A DNA stretch of 64,000 bases from Legionella_C dresdenensis (GCF_042649825.1 NZ_JBHSAB010000024.1:1-64000), one strand, 5' to 3'. Numbered from the stretch's first letter, positions 25,115-33,362 are shown. The notes: generated by a model from the letters alone, not told the origin. Translations and numbers: made by a program.

Positions 25115-25547
25115 ATCATTTAAACAACTCATTTTAAATATTGCCCGTTTAAACAAAGGCGATCAAAAGTGGCTGATCAACCGGCTTTCCCCGGAACAGA
25201 AAGCACAGTTTGAAGCGCTTGATGGCAGGCAGTTACTGCAACAGGCAAAAAAGTTCCGGCAAGTAGAGATGCCCGCCAATTTGCCTGTAACAGCCGTGGA
25301 GCCACTGCCGCCCTACTGCAATTCACTGGCTGATAATCCGCCGTTATTCTGTGCCATTATTCTTGAACAGGGCAATTTTCCCTGGATTGAGCATTTCCTG
25401 CAAGCGCACGATCCTGAACAGGCTATCCTGGATTGCCTGCAAACACGGATAGTGGCCATAAAGCCGGATACAAAAAAAGCATTATTTGCTCATTGGCAAA
25501 AATCAAATACCTTTGAGCAGTTTCTGGCAGGGCAAAATCATGGCTGA
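25107..25547 (+). CDS. 146-aa protein in the fliG position
   Basis: The gene sits exactly where fliG normally does, between fliF and fliH, with overlaps on both sides. It encodes 146 aa where FliG has about 330. The N-terminal half has helices reading LILNIARLNKGDQKWLINRL and LSPEQKAQFEALDG, loosely like FliG N or middle helices; the C-terminal half, IIEQ-type helices with WIEHFLQAHDPEQAILDCL, matches nothing I recognise. The torque helix and charged residues of the FliG C domain cannot be present at this length. It may be a relict FliG adaptor that still joins FliF to the C-ring, an SctK-like protein, or something new. ATG 25107 is chosen over the TTG at 25101. Confidence 0.75.
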   Translation: MAKSFKQLILNIARLNKGDQKWLINRLSPEQKAQFEALDGRQLLQQAKKFRQVEMPANLPVTAVEPLPPYCNSLADNPPLFCAIILEQGNFPWIEHFLQAHDPEQAILDCLQTRIVAIKPDTKKALFAHWQKSNTFEQFLAGQNHG

Positions 25548-26190
25548 TATTTATAAAAACAGCATCATCAGTGATGAAATCATTGTGCTTGGAAGTACCG
25601 AATCAAATCCGGTATCTGAAACTGATGATATTGCGGGGGAACAAGTCGCCGAAGCGAATAGCGAAATCAGAGAACAAGCCCGGGAAGCAGGTTACAACAT
25701 CGGTTTTCAACAGGGTTATGACGAGGGGCTTCAGCAAGCGGAACAAGCTACCGCTGTCCATCAGCATCAGCTTCAGCAATTGCTTGACGCCATACCCGAG
25801 GCAATCCGGCAAAACCGCGAACATTTAACTGGCGAGATAGCCGATATCGTTCTGGCGGTTTGCCAGCAATATTTTATCCGCCAACAACATACCAGGGAAA
25901 CAATAAGCCAGCAGGTCAGTCAGGCATTAAGCCAGATTAACCAACAACAATCGATTGAAATTTGTCTGCATCCGCAGGATCTGGCACTGCTTAAACAGGG
26001 TGAAATCACGCTTGATTTAAGCCGCCATAAAAATGTCCGGCTCAGCGCGGATGACGCCCTCAGGCTTGGCGGATGTGTTATCCGAAGCGAGCATGGCTTG
26101 TTTGATGCCGGAATTGAGCGTCAGATTGAGCGCTTAAAACAGCTTTTACTCCAGATTAAGCAGCGAGGGCCGCATGAAGAATTGGCTTGA
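25540..26190 (+). CDS. fliH: Flagellar export regulator FliH
   Basis: Peripheral stalk and regulator of the FliI ATPase (SctL family). 216 aa from ATG 25540, which overlaps the preceding stop by eight bases; the frame is open upstream but without similarity. The central glycine-spaced helix EAGYNIGFQQGYDEGLQQAEQ is typical of FliH, and the C-terminal domain has ISICLHPQD-like IEICLHPQDLALL and ending LRLGGCVIRSEHGLFDAGIE. It overlaps fliI by 17 bases. Confidence 0.9.
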   Translation: MADIYKNSIISDEIIVLGSTESNPVSETDDIAGEQVAEANSEIREQAREAGYNIGFQQGYDEGLQQAEQATAVHQHQLQQLLDAIPEAIRQNREHLTGEIADIVLAVCQQYFIRQQHTRETISQQVSQALSQINQQQSIEICLHPQDLALLKQGEITLDLSRHKNVRLSADDALRLGGCVIRSEHGLFDAGIERQIERLKQLLLQIKQRGPHEELA

Positions 26191-27463
26191 TAACCTGCAG
26201 GCGATAGAGCGCTTTGGCGAAATTGAGCAGTGCATCGGATTAAAACTGGTTGCGAATGGCCCGCCGCAATGTTTTGTTGGCGAGCGGTGTGAAATCCTCA
26301 ATGAAGCCAATAAGGTTATGACAACTGCAGAAGTCATTGGGTTTGCGGCTGGTAAAGTTTATCTGATGCCTTTTACTCAGGCGCCTGTGCGTATGGGATT
26401 TAAGGTCCGCGCCAGTAATCAGGCAGTGACCATTTCAATCAGCGATGCATTAATTGGTAAGGTGATTAACGCCGCCGGCGAGCTGCTCGACGGCTTTTTA
26501 CCAAGGTACTCTGGCATACAGCTGCCTCTTCATACAAACCATATCAATCCGCTTGCCAGGGCGCCGGTAACAGAACAGTTATTTACCGGTATCAATATTA
26601 TCGACAGCCTTCTTCCACTTGGCAAAGGACAGCGAGTCGGGCTTTTTGCCGGCAGCGGAGTCGGCAAATCGGTTTTACTCGGTATGATCGCAAGGCGGAT
26701 TAACAGTGATATTAATGTCATTGCCCTGGTTGGCGAACGCGGCCGTGAAGTGAATGATTTTATCAGTAGCCTGGACAGTCAGACCCTTGCCAAATCGATC
26801 ATTGTCGTTGCCTGCAGTGATGATTTTGCGTTAATGCGCCGTCAGGCCGTTTATACCGCAACGGCCATAGCGGAATATTTTTGTAAACAAGGTAAAGCGG
26901 TAATGTTAATGATGGATTCGATTACCCGTTTTGCCATGGCACAACGTGAAATTGCCTTAAGCCTCGGCGAGCCGCCGACTACACGCGGTTACACGCCTTC
27001 GGTATTTGCCATGTTACCGGGAATTGTAGAACGTGCCGGGAATCTTACCGGGCAGGGCAGTATTACCGCACTGTACACAGTGCTGGTTGAAGGGGATGAT
27101 TTTAATGAGCCAATCGCGGATACCATGCGCTCCTTGCTGGATGGCCATATAGTCCTCACCCGTGAACTGGCTCAACGCGGACATTATCCGGCGATTGATC
27201 CCTTGCAGAGCATTTCGCGCCTGAGCCAGCAGATTTTAACTCCGGAAAAACAGCAGCTTAATAAGAAAATTCTCAATTTGCTTACAATTTATCGTCAAAA
27301 CCGTGACTTGGTTGAACTTGGTGTTTATAATCAGGGCACCAACCCGAAATTGGATTACGCCCTACAGCGTATTGATAACTTGCAGAACTTATTTTGCCAG
27401 AATATCGATGAGTCACTGCCATATGACACTTTGATTCAGCGTCTGCAGGAGGTATTACAATGA
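26174..27463 (+). CDS. fliI: Flagellar export ATPase FliI
   Basis: Hexameric export ATPase, homologous to F1-beta (SctN family). 429 aa, normal length. Walker A is AGSGVGKS at 159-166; VALVGERGREVNDFI and the Walker B region VMLMMDSITRFAMAQREI are intact, as is the LTIYRQNRDLVELGVY-type C-terminal domain. All catalytic elements are present, so the ATPase is likely active. It overlaps fliJ by four bases. Confidence 0.96.
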   Translation: MKNWLDNLQAIERFGEIEQCIGLKLVANGPPQCFVGERCEILNEANKVMTTAEVIGFAAGKVYLMPFTQAPVRMGFKVRASNQAVTISISDALIGKVINAAGELLDGFLPRYSGIQLPLHTNHINPLARAPVTEQLFTGINIIDSLLPLGKGQRVGLFAGSGVGKSVLLGMIARRINSDINVIALVGERGREVNDFISSLDSQTLAKSIIVVACSDDFALMRRQAVYTATAIAEYFCKQGKAVMLMMDSITRFAMAQREIALSLGEPPTTRGYTPSVFAMLPGIVERAGNLTGQGSITALYTVLVEGDDFNEPIADTMRSLLDGHIVLTRELAQRGHYPAIDPLQSISRLSQQILTPEKQQLNKKILNLLTIYRQNRDLVELGVYNQGTNPKLDYALQRIDNLQNLFCQNIDESLPYDTLIQRLQEVLQ

Positions 27464-27867
27464 ACAAAACGCTTGCTGCCCTAAAAACACGAATTGATTG
27501 GCAGCTTAATGAGGTTAAGCAGCAACAGGCGGTTTTGAATGAGGAAATAACCGTCCTTGATGAGCAAATGCAGGTTAATGCCGGCCAAATCAGCGAGGCC
27601 TGTGCCAGCCCGGTTTATCTGTTACCGGAACAGGAAATCGCACGGCTTAATTTTGTCATTCGTCAACAGCAGTTGCAGGATGAATTAACCCGGAAAAAAG
27701 ATCAGTTAATGACACAACAGGAGATTTTACGGCAAAAGCAAACCCGTTTGGGTACTGAATTAAAAATGTTGGAAAAATATCTGGAACAGAAAGCAAAAGA
27801 ACACGCAAAAAATCAGGAAAAAGAACAGCAAAATTTTATCGATGAATGGGCAATACAAAGGAATTAA
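27460..27867 (+). CDS. fliJ: Flagellar export protein FliJ
   Basis: Central stalk protein that links FliI to FlhA. 135 aa, almost entirely an antiparallel coiled coil with charged heptads, e.g. KTRIDWQLNEVKQQQAVLNE and KDQLMTQQEILRQKQTR. It is identified by position between fliI and fliK, by length and by this architecture; sequence conservation in the family is low. Its stop falls just before the fliK start. Confidence 0.85.
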   Translation: MNKTLAALKTRIDWQLNEVKQQQAVLNEEITVLDEQMQVNAGQISEACASPVYLLPEQEIARLNFVIRQQQLQDELTRKKDQLMTQQEILRQKQTRLGTELKMLEKYLEQKAKEHAKNQEKEQQNFIDEWAIQRN

Positions 27868-27869
27868 AC

Positions 27870-28478
27870 ATGGAATTTACAAACAGTCCTCTCGTACCGC
27901 AGGCTAACGGGTATGGCCAGCGGTCATCGGCCAGAAACCAGACCGGCGGTGAATATTATTTAACGCGCCAGCGCCAGCTGCAGCAATCAGCGCTGACATT
28001 TGATTCTGTACTTTCAGAAACCATAAAATTCAGCAGTCAATTGAAAGAAACATTGCTCAATAAAACGAATGTGACCCCGACAGCCATTGATCATATTCAT
28101 ACCACGCAAATCAGTCATACTATTGCGTCTGCTCCTGCTTACCCTTGCCCACTTAACAACTTGACCTGGGTTCAGCCAGAACAGAGCAGTTGGCAAATCC
28201 AAAATGAAACACCCCAAATTTATACGCAGCAAAACTCAAAACCCATAGCGGATTCAATACCAGAACCTCTGCCGGTTGATAAACTTATTCTGTTGTCCAA
28301 CCAGCCTGTCTATAAAAACCATCAGCTCCACTGCCATGACGGCCAGGTTGAAATTGCTTTAAATACCAAAAATCTTACCCGCAGCGAAACTCAGAGCCTT
28401 AAATATCTGTTAAGGCAATGGCTGGCTAATAGCGGATTGAAATTAAAGCGGATCATGATAAATGGAGTAAAACAATGA
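27870..28478 (+). CDS. fliK: FliK-like hook-length control protein, short
   Basis: 202 aa from ATG 27870 (AAGGAAT upstream), against about 400 in E. coli. The N-terminal 130 residues are Gln/Ser/Thr/Pro-rich, as in the ruler part. The C-terminal 70 residues (VEIALNTKNLTRSETQSL ... LRQWLANSGLKLKRIMING) resemble the FliK C-terminal substrate-switch domain with its final LxL strand. A ruler of about half the length predicts a much shorter hook, if it works as one. Position and coupling to flgD support the call. Confidence 0.78.
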   Translation: MEFTNSPLVPQANGYGQRSSARNQTGGEYYLTRQRQLQQSALTFDSVLSETIKFSSQLKETLLNKTNVTPTAIDHIHTTQISHTIASAPAYPCPLNNLTWVQPEQSSWQIQNETPQIYTQQNSKPIADSIPEPLPVDKLILLSNQPVYKNHQLHCHDGQVEIALNTKNLTRSETQSLKYLLRQWLANSGLKLKRIMINGVKQ

Positions 28479-28843
28479 CTGATGCAATCGCCCCTTCAAC
28501 CGGTATTGAGCAAGCTGATTATATGCAGCTTTTTATGCAGGAATTGACTTATCAGGATCCGCTGAAGCCAATTGACAATCGAGAGTTTATGGCGCAGATG
28601 GCCCAATTTTCCCTGTTACAGCAAGTACAGGAAATCAACGAAGCAACCCGTTATGTTCCCGGCATGCTTATGGGAATTCAGGCATTATCGCTTCTGGGTA
28701 AACAGGTAATTTTGCGCGATACCAAAGCCTCTGGCCAGGTCCAGTCTGTCAGCTTTAAAGAAGCCCAACCATTACTTATGGTAAAGATGGACAATGATAA
28801 AATCGAACCCAGGCCATTGAAAGATATCGAAGAAGTCAAATAA
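28475..28843 (+). CDS. flgD: Hook assembly protein FlgD, short
   Basis: 122 aa versus about 230 in E. coli. The conserved N-terminal half is intact: FMQELTYQDPLKPIDNREFM and AQMAQFSLLQQVQEINEATR. It ends after LGKQVILRDTKASGQV and one more strand pair, so the C-terminal Tudor/FnIII pair is mostly missing. FlgD caps the growing hook; the N-terminal part holds the export signal and cap-forming helix. The gene overlaps fliK and precedes flgE by 10 bases. Confidence 0.88.
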   Translation: MTDAIAPSTGIEQADYMQLFMQELTYQDPLKPIDNREFMAQMAQFSLLQQVQEINEATRYVPGMLMGIQALSLLGKQVILRDTKASGQVQSVSFKEAQPLLMVKMDNDKIEPRPLKDIEEVK

Positions 28844-28853
28844 GGAATAAAAC

Positions 28854-30143
28854 ATGTCATCTTCAACCTACTATACCAGCCTTTCGGGGATGTTGGCGGC
28901 CAGTTATGGTCTGCAGAATTGCTCTAACAATGTCGCCAACATGGACAATGCCGGCTATAAACGCAGTGATGTTTTTTATTCAGCGCTTGGTCAGGGCGAC
29001 AATCCATATGGCCTTGGCGGCGGCGTAACCATCGGCGGAAAATCAGTCAATTTCAGTGCTGGCAATTATCAGGAAACCGGAAATGTTTCCGATCTGGCAA
29101 TTGTCGGTAACGGTTTTTTTATTGTCCGGCTGCCAAACGGCGAATTACAATACACCCGCAACGGCTCCTTTGGTTTTAACAACGATGGCCTGATGATTGA
29201 GAAACGCAGCGGCGGTCTGGTGCAAGGCTATGATAAGAATGGTTGTCTGGTACCGCTCAGCAATAAAGGGCCTGAGATTTGCTCTGGTAAAGCAACAAAT
29301 TATGTTCAGCTTAAGGGTGAGTTGGCTTTTGAAGCCAATCCCGAGTATAAGCCGGATGAGCAGACCAGCGATGAAGGTCCATATACCGCAATCACTTTTA
29401 CCGTAGGCAATATTTTTGATTCGCAAGGTAACGCCAATAGCGTAACTGTCACCCTGACCTCCCCCAAACTCCCGACAGGCAACTCGGGTAATGTTGATAT
29501 TCCGGGTGCTTTACCAACTAATGCAGATACATGGAATGTTGAAATCAAAAGCAGTGACGGCAAAATACTTGAGACTGACACACGTACAATTCAATTTACC
29601 ATTAACAGCGAAATGGGAATACCCGATAAAATCAACAATAAAATCCTGTTTTCTCTTAATGGCGAACAAGTTGAACTGAATTTCGGCAGCCCGGAAAATG
29701 ATGTTAACAATTCACTCCGGCTCTATAAGAAAACCCCGACTGAACACACCATGACAACCGTAAATACCGTTAAACAGAATGGCTACAAAATGGGCAAGCA
29801 GAATGATTTCAGCATCAATGATGACGGCTTGTTGATTTACCATTATGACAATGGGCAAAAACTGAATGGCATCCATCTCGCCCTCGCCGGTTTTGATGAC
29901 ATGGCCAATAATCTGGTTCAGACCGACAATAACATGTTTCGTGCGAAAAGCGACTCGGGCAGATATATTGGCCGTGCCAATCAACATGCTTTAGGAGCCA
30001 TCCAATCCAAAAAACTGGAATCATCGAATGTCGATTCAACCACAGAATTCGCCAATATTGTGGTGTTGCAACGTATGTTCCAGGCCTGCTCGCAAATTAT
30101 GGATATCGATAAACAATTACTCGAAGAACTGGAGAAGAAATGA
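28854..30143 (+). CDS. flgE: Flagellar hook protein FlgE
   Basis: Hook subunit, 429 aa, full length (E. coli 402). The N-terminal rod/hook signature is LQNCSNNVANMDNAGYKRSD near residues 22-41, then VSDLAIVGNGFFIVRLPNG and QYTRNGSFGFNNDG near 80-110. The C terminus has the expected ALGAIQSKKLESSNVDSTTE, EFANIVVLQRMFQACSQIMD and a final helix. A complete FlgE suggests that an extracellular hook-like tube is still built. Confidence 0.94.
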   Translation: MSSSTYYTSLSGMLAASYGLQNCSNNVANMDNAGYKRSDVFYSALGQGDNPYGLGGGVTIGGKSVNFSAGNYQETGNVSDLAIVGNGFFIVRLPNGELQYTRNGSFGFNNDGLMIEKRSGGLVQGYDKNGCLVPLSNKGPEICSGKATNYVQLKGELAFEANPEYKPDEQTSDEGPYTAITFTVGNIFDSQGNANSVTVTLTSPKLPTGNSGNVDIPGALPTNADTWNVEIKSSDGKILETDTRTIQFTINSEMGIPDKINNKILFSLNGEQVELNFGSPENDVNNSLRLYKKTPTEHTMTTVNTVKQNGYKMGKQNDFSINDDGLLIYHYDNGQKLNGIHLALAGFDDMANNLVQTDNNMFRAKSDSGRYIGRANQHALGAIQSKKLESSNVDSTTEFANIVVLQRMFQACSQIMDIDKQLLEELEKK

Positions 30144-30865
30144 ATGGAATACCCCAGGCAAAAGCCTATCGCTTAATCAACAGCCATGAGCTAAATCAGC
30201 TTAACCAGTATTTTGCCGCCCGGCTGCAAATCTGGAATGAGCAATACGCTCTGTTTGCGCTTGGCTGTCATTTAAGTGTCCAGCCGAAGCCGGAATTAAC
30301 CGGAGCCAAACCGTTAATCGCCAGAAACGATGGCGATATGCTTGCCTTGATCGATAGCGAAGACTGGTCAACGCTGCAATATTGCCTGTTTGGCGATAAC
30401 GCTGGCTGCTTCACTGCCATCAGCCGAAAAATGTTTATTAACCTGCTTGAGTACCTGACTGAAGCGGTTGAAATTGATTTGCAATCCCAGGCCATTGATT
30501 ATCAGGATTGGTTCTACCCGGGCGCACCGACACTGATGCTGACTTTAACCAGTGCGGTTCAATCATTAAATCTTCATTTTCATCCATTATGGGTATTGAA
30601 TCGATTGCCGAAATTCAAAGCGGATAAAACACCGCCGGATTTGAACAGCGCCCTTAATGAACAGAAATTGCAGCTAGCGGTGGAATTACTGCCATTAAAA
30701 TTACCAATGCAATCAATCATGCGTCTGCAGGTTGGCGATGTCATTAAGACAGACCACCCTTTAGTCAAACCGCTATTGTTAAAAGGCCAGCATCAACCTG
30801 TCTGCCAGGTCCGGGCAGGCCAGATCCAAAGCCAGAAATCAATCCAGATAACGAGGGAACTATGA
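30140..30865 (+). CDS. FliM/SctQ-like C-ring protein without switch features
   Basis: 241 aa at the fliM position, versus about 330 for FliM. The C-terminal part (about residues 165-241, KLQLAVELLPLKLPMQSIMR onward) is a SpoA (surface presentation) domain with LQVGDVIKTD. The N terminus lacks the conserved LSQxEIDALL peptide that binds CheY, and the central FliG-binding GGXG region is not evident. The overall form is closer to SctQ of injectisomes, a C-ring or pod protein, than to a motor switch. It overlaps flgE and fliN by four bases each. Confidence 0.78.
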   Translation: MNGIPQAKAYRLINSHELNQLNQYFAARLQIWNEQYALFALGCHLSVQPKPELTGAKPLIARNDGDMLALIDSEDWSTLQYCLFGDNAGCFTAISRKMFINLLEYLTEAVEIDLQSQAIDYQDWFYPGAPTLMLTLTSAVQSLNLHFHPLWVLNRLPKFKADKTPPDLNSALNEQKLQLAVELLPLKLPMQSIMRLQVGDVIKTDHPLVKPLLLKGQHQPVCQVRAGQIQSQKSIQITREL

Positions 30866-31167
30866 CCGTCACCATAAAAAAAATCGCATTAGCAGAACAA
30901 CAACCTGCCAATAATGAAGGAACAGCAGTTAATGCCAATTACCTTGATCTGATCGGTAATATAGAAATTGAATGTTTTGTCCGGCTAGGTACATTGAACC
31001 TGACTATCGCAGAATTAAAACAGTTAAAAGAAGATCAGTTATTCACCCTGGCGCAAAAAACCAGCGAACCGGTGGATCTGGTTCTTAACAATCAGGTGAT
31101 TGCCCGCGGCGAACTAATGAGTTGTGAAGAGTGTTTCGCGCTTAAAATCACTGAGGTAAGCGCATGA
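30862..31167 (+). CDS. fliN: FliN-like C-ring protein (SpoA domain)
   Basis: 101 aa. Contains one SpoA domain over about residues 28-101: LIGNIEIECFVRLGTLNLTI, then LKEDQLFTLAQKTSEPVDLV and a final VIARGELMSCEECFALKIT. This is the usual core of FliN (137 aa in E. coli) with a shortened N terminus. FliN also binds FliH and so can tether the ATPase, a role needed without rotation. Confidence 0.9.
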   Translation: MTVTIKKIALAEQQPANNEGTAVNANYLDLIGNIEIECFVRLGTLNLTIAELKQLKEDQLFTLAQKTSEPVDLVLNNQVIARGELMSCEECFALKITEVSA

Positions 31168-31502
31168 ACAAAATCTGGTGGCTCATAGCCCTGTTCTTTA
31201 TCCGTTTGCCCACAGCTTTTGCCGATGGACAAGCAGCGGCGTTTAAACAGCCTGTTACTCCAAAACCGATGTATCTGGTTACCGTTTTACTGCTTTTGGT
31301 GATTGCCCTCGCCTTTGCCAGAAAAAATAAAACCTTTGCCATTTCAAAGTCAGACTGTCAGCTTGTCGAAAAAAAATACCTTGGCAATAAAACCATAGTT
31401 TACATTATTGAATATCAGCAACAACGTTTTCTGCTGGCATCGACAACTCAGTCATTAGCAATTCAGCCGCTGAGTTATGAGGTTTGTCATGAAACGAAAT
31501 AG
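31164..31502 (+). CDS. fliO: Flagellar export assembly protein FliO
   Basis: 112 aa. An N-terminal signal-like stretch (WLIALFFIRLPTAFA), one membrane helix (YLVTVLLLLVIALAFA) near residues 32-47, and a small cytoplasmic beta domain (VEKKYLGNKTIVYIIEYQQ). FliO assists FliP assembly. Sequence is weakly conserved in the family; position directly before fliP and architecture support it. It overlaps fliP by 14 bases. Confidence 0.85.
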   Translation: MNKIWWLIALFFIRLPTAFADGQAAAFKQPVTPKPMYLVTVLLLLVIALAFARKNKTFAISKSDCQLVEKKYLGNKTIVYIIEYQQQRFLLASTTQSLAIQPLSYEVCHETK

Positions 31503-32220
31503 CCTTTTTATTTTGCTTGTTTTGTTTCCGGTTATCAGTTGTGCGGCCAGCATCGACTCCATGCTTGGGGCAGTTCATTTTGATCAGGACAATATTGCGC
31601 CCGCACTCAAAATTTTTGGCTTGCTTACGGTTTTAAGCCTGGCGCCCAGCCTGCTTATGATGCTGACCTCATTCACCCGGGTGATTGTTGTGCTCTCAAT
31701 GTTGCGCACCGCTCTCGGTTTGCAACAAACACCGCCTAATAATGTTTTAATCAGCCTGGCTTTGTTTTTAACGCTGTATATCATGATGCCTGTTGCCAAA
31801 ATCATTTATGATGAGGCTTACATCCCTTACCAGCAGAAAAAAATCACCAGCACTGCCGCCCTGGAGAAAGCGGCCGAGCCATTAAAAAAATTTTTAATGC
31901 GGCAAACGCGTGAAAAAGACTTGCAGCTTATTATACAATTGGCTCATGAACCCCAACCCATGCGGCCTGAACAGGTCAGTTTTTATCAGTTGGTGCCAGC
32001 GTTTATGCTAAGCGAACTGCAAAGCGCATTTCAGATTGGCTTTATGATCTTTCTGCCCTTTTTACTGGTAGATATGATCGTTTCAGGTATTCTGGTGACC
32101 ATGGGCATGATGATGATGCCGCCGGCGACTATCGCCTTGCCGATAAAAATATTGCTATTTGTGTTAATTGACGGGTGGGACCTGATAGTGCAGGCGCTTG
32201 TCGGCAGTTTTCATAATTGA
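31489..32220 (+). CDS. fliP: Flagellar-type export gate protein FliP
   Basis: Core gate subunit (SctR family), 243 aa from ATG 31489, chosen because GAGG lies six bases before it; ATG 31477 is an alternative. A signal peptide ends near SCAAS, followed by the family blocks LTVLSLAPSLLMMLTSFTR, RTALGLQQTPPNNVLISLAL and QVSFYQLVPAFMLSELQSAF. All four membrane helices are present. The gate partners FliQ and FliR are at the opposite end of the cluster. Confidence 0.95.
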   Translation: MKRNSLFILLVLFPVISCAASIDSMLGAVHFDQDNIAPALKIFGLLTVLSLAPSLLMMLTSFTRVIVVLSMLRTALGLQQTPPNNVLISLALFLTLYIMMPVAKIIYDEAYIPYQQKKITSTAALEKAAEPLKKFLMRQTREKDLQLIIQLAHEPQPMRPEQVSFYQLVPAFMLSELQSAFQIGFMIFLPFLLVDMIVSGILVTMGMMMMPPATIALPIKILLFVLIDGWDLIVQALVGSFHN

Positions 32221-32236
32221 TTTAAAGAGTAATAAA

Positions 32237-33358
32237 ATGGATAAATCGATATTACAACAAAAACTTGAACTTCACCTGCTCTATCTGGAACAGGATGAAA
32301 ATAATCCTAACCTGCATTTAAGCATCAGCGGTTATTACCGCGCACTGGGCAATCTGGAATCCGCACAACATCATCTTGAGCAAGCAAAAACGCTGTCTGG
32401 CCTGCCATTCTGGAAACATGAGGGAGTATTAGCGCTTGATAGCCAGCATTTTGAACAGGCAATTAAAGCATTTGAACATGCCCTCGCTGAAGAAGATAAT
32501 GCCAACAATCGCTATAATCTGGCATTTGGTCTGTACTTGCATGGTGAAGCAGAACAGGCACTGGCAGTTATCAACCAGATCCCGGAACAACAAAAGCATG
32601 AATCTGGCGAATTTTTGCGAGCAAGGATTTTATATGCCCTGCGATTTATGAAAGAAGCCATTTTTGTTCTGGAAAGCCTATATAACCCTGAAGATGCAGC
32701 AATTATAGGATTACTGGCAATTCTGCATTTTGATAACGGTAATGCCGAAAAAGCGCATAAGTATTCGGAACAGGCCCTCGCCCTGAATCCTGAAAACTTT
32801 GAAGCAACGCTCACTTCAGTTTTATTACGGACGCTGGACAAACAGGCAACGGCCAGTGAAGTTGAAGAATTGATCGTAAGCTACCCGCAAGAAAGCCGCC
32901 TCTGGTTTGCTCTTGGCACAATATATATGACCAACATGAAGCTTCCGGCAGCTGAAAAAGCCTTTCTTCAAGCCGCGAAATATCATCCCGAATTTTACGA
33001 TAACTGGATTAGTCTGGGCTGGTGTTATTTGCTGCAAGATAATATTACTCAGGCAAAAAACGCTTACGGAAATGCGCTTAAGCTGTCAGATGCCGCTGAC
33101 GGCTGGGGAGGGCTTGCAGTGGTGCACGCCTTAACCGGCAATTTTGCTGACGCAGAATCAGCAATTCAGAAAACAAGAACCAGCGATCTGCACTGCTTTC
33201 TGGCAGCCATTGCTGAAGTCATTATTAATCTCCAGACTAATAAGCAACAATGCGGCGCGCTGTTTAACCAGACATTTCCTGAGTCAGCAAGCACTATGCA
33301 GTTTCTACTCAGCCAGGCCGTGAACAGTTTAAATCCCTCGGATAAAACGCTGCATTAA
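32237..33358 (+). CDS. TPR-repeat protein downstream of fliP
   Basis: 373 aa from ATG 32237 (AAAGAG upstream). It is built of about eight to nine tetratricopeptide-like helix pairs, e.g. GYYRALGNLESAQHHLEQAK, DSQHFEQAIKAFEHALAEED, FDNGNAEKAHKYSEQALALN and LQDNITQAKNAYGNALKLSD. No signal peptide or membrane helix, so it is cytoplasmic. It follows fliP by 16 bases and ends the cluster, so it is likely co-transcribed. TPR proteins serve as chaperones for translocator proteins in injectisomes and as flagellar scaffolds; a chaperone role here is an inference. Confidence 0.8.
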   Translation: MDKSILQQKLELHLLYLEQDENNPNLHLSISGYYRALGNLESAQHHLEQAKTLSGLPFWKHEGVLALDSQHFEQAIKAFEHALAEEDNANNRYNLAFGLYLHGEAEQALAVINQIPEQQKHESGEFLRARILYALRFMKEAIFVLESLYNPEDAAIIGLLAILHFDNGNAEKAHKYSEQALALNPENFEATLTSVLLRTLDKQATASEVEELIVSYPQESRLWFALGTIYMTNMKLPAAEKAFLQAAKYHPEFYDNWISLGWCYLLQDNITQAKNAYGNALKLSDAADGWGGLAVVHALTGNFADAESAIQKTRTSDLHCFLAAIAEVIINLQTNKQQCGALFNQTFPESASTMQFLLSQAVNSLNPSDKTLH

Positions 33359-33362
33359 CAAG

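Noticed and set aside
15398..33358. Classical injectisome type III secretion system
   Set aside because: Rod, hook, P-ring and L-ring proteins (FlgB, FlgC, FlgF, FlgG, FlgE, FlgI, FlgH) and FlhA/FlhB are of flagellar type; no secretin (SctC), needle or translocator genes are present.
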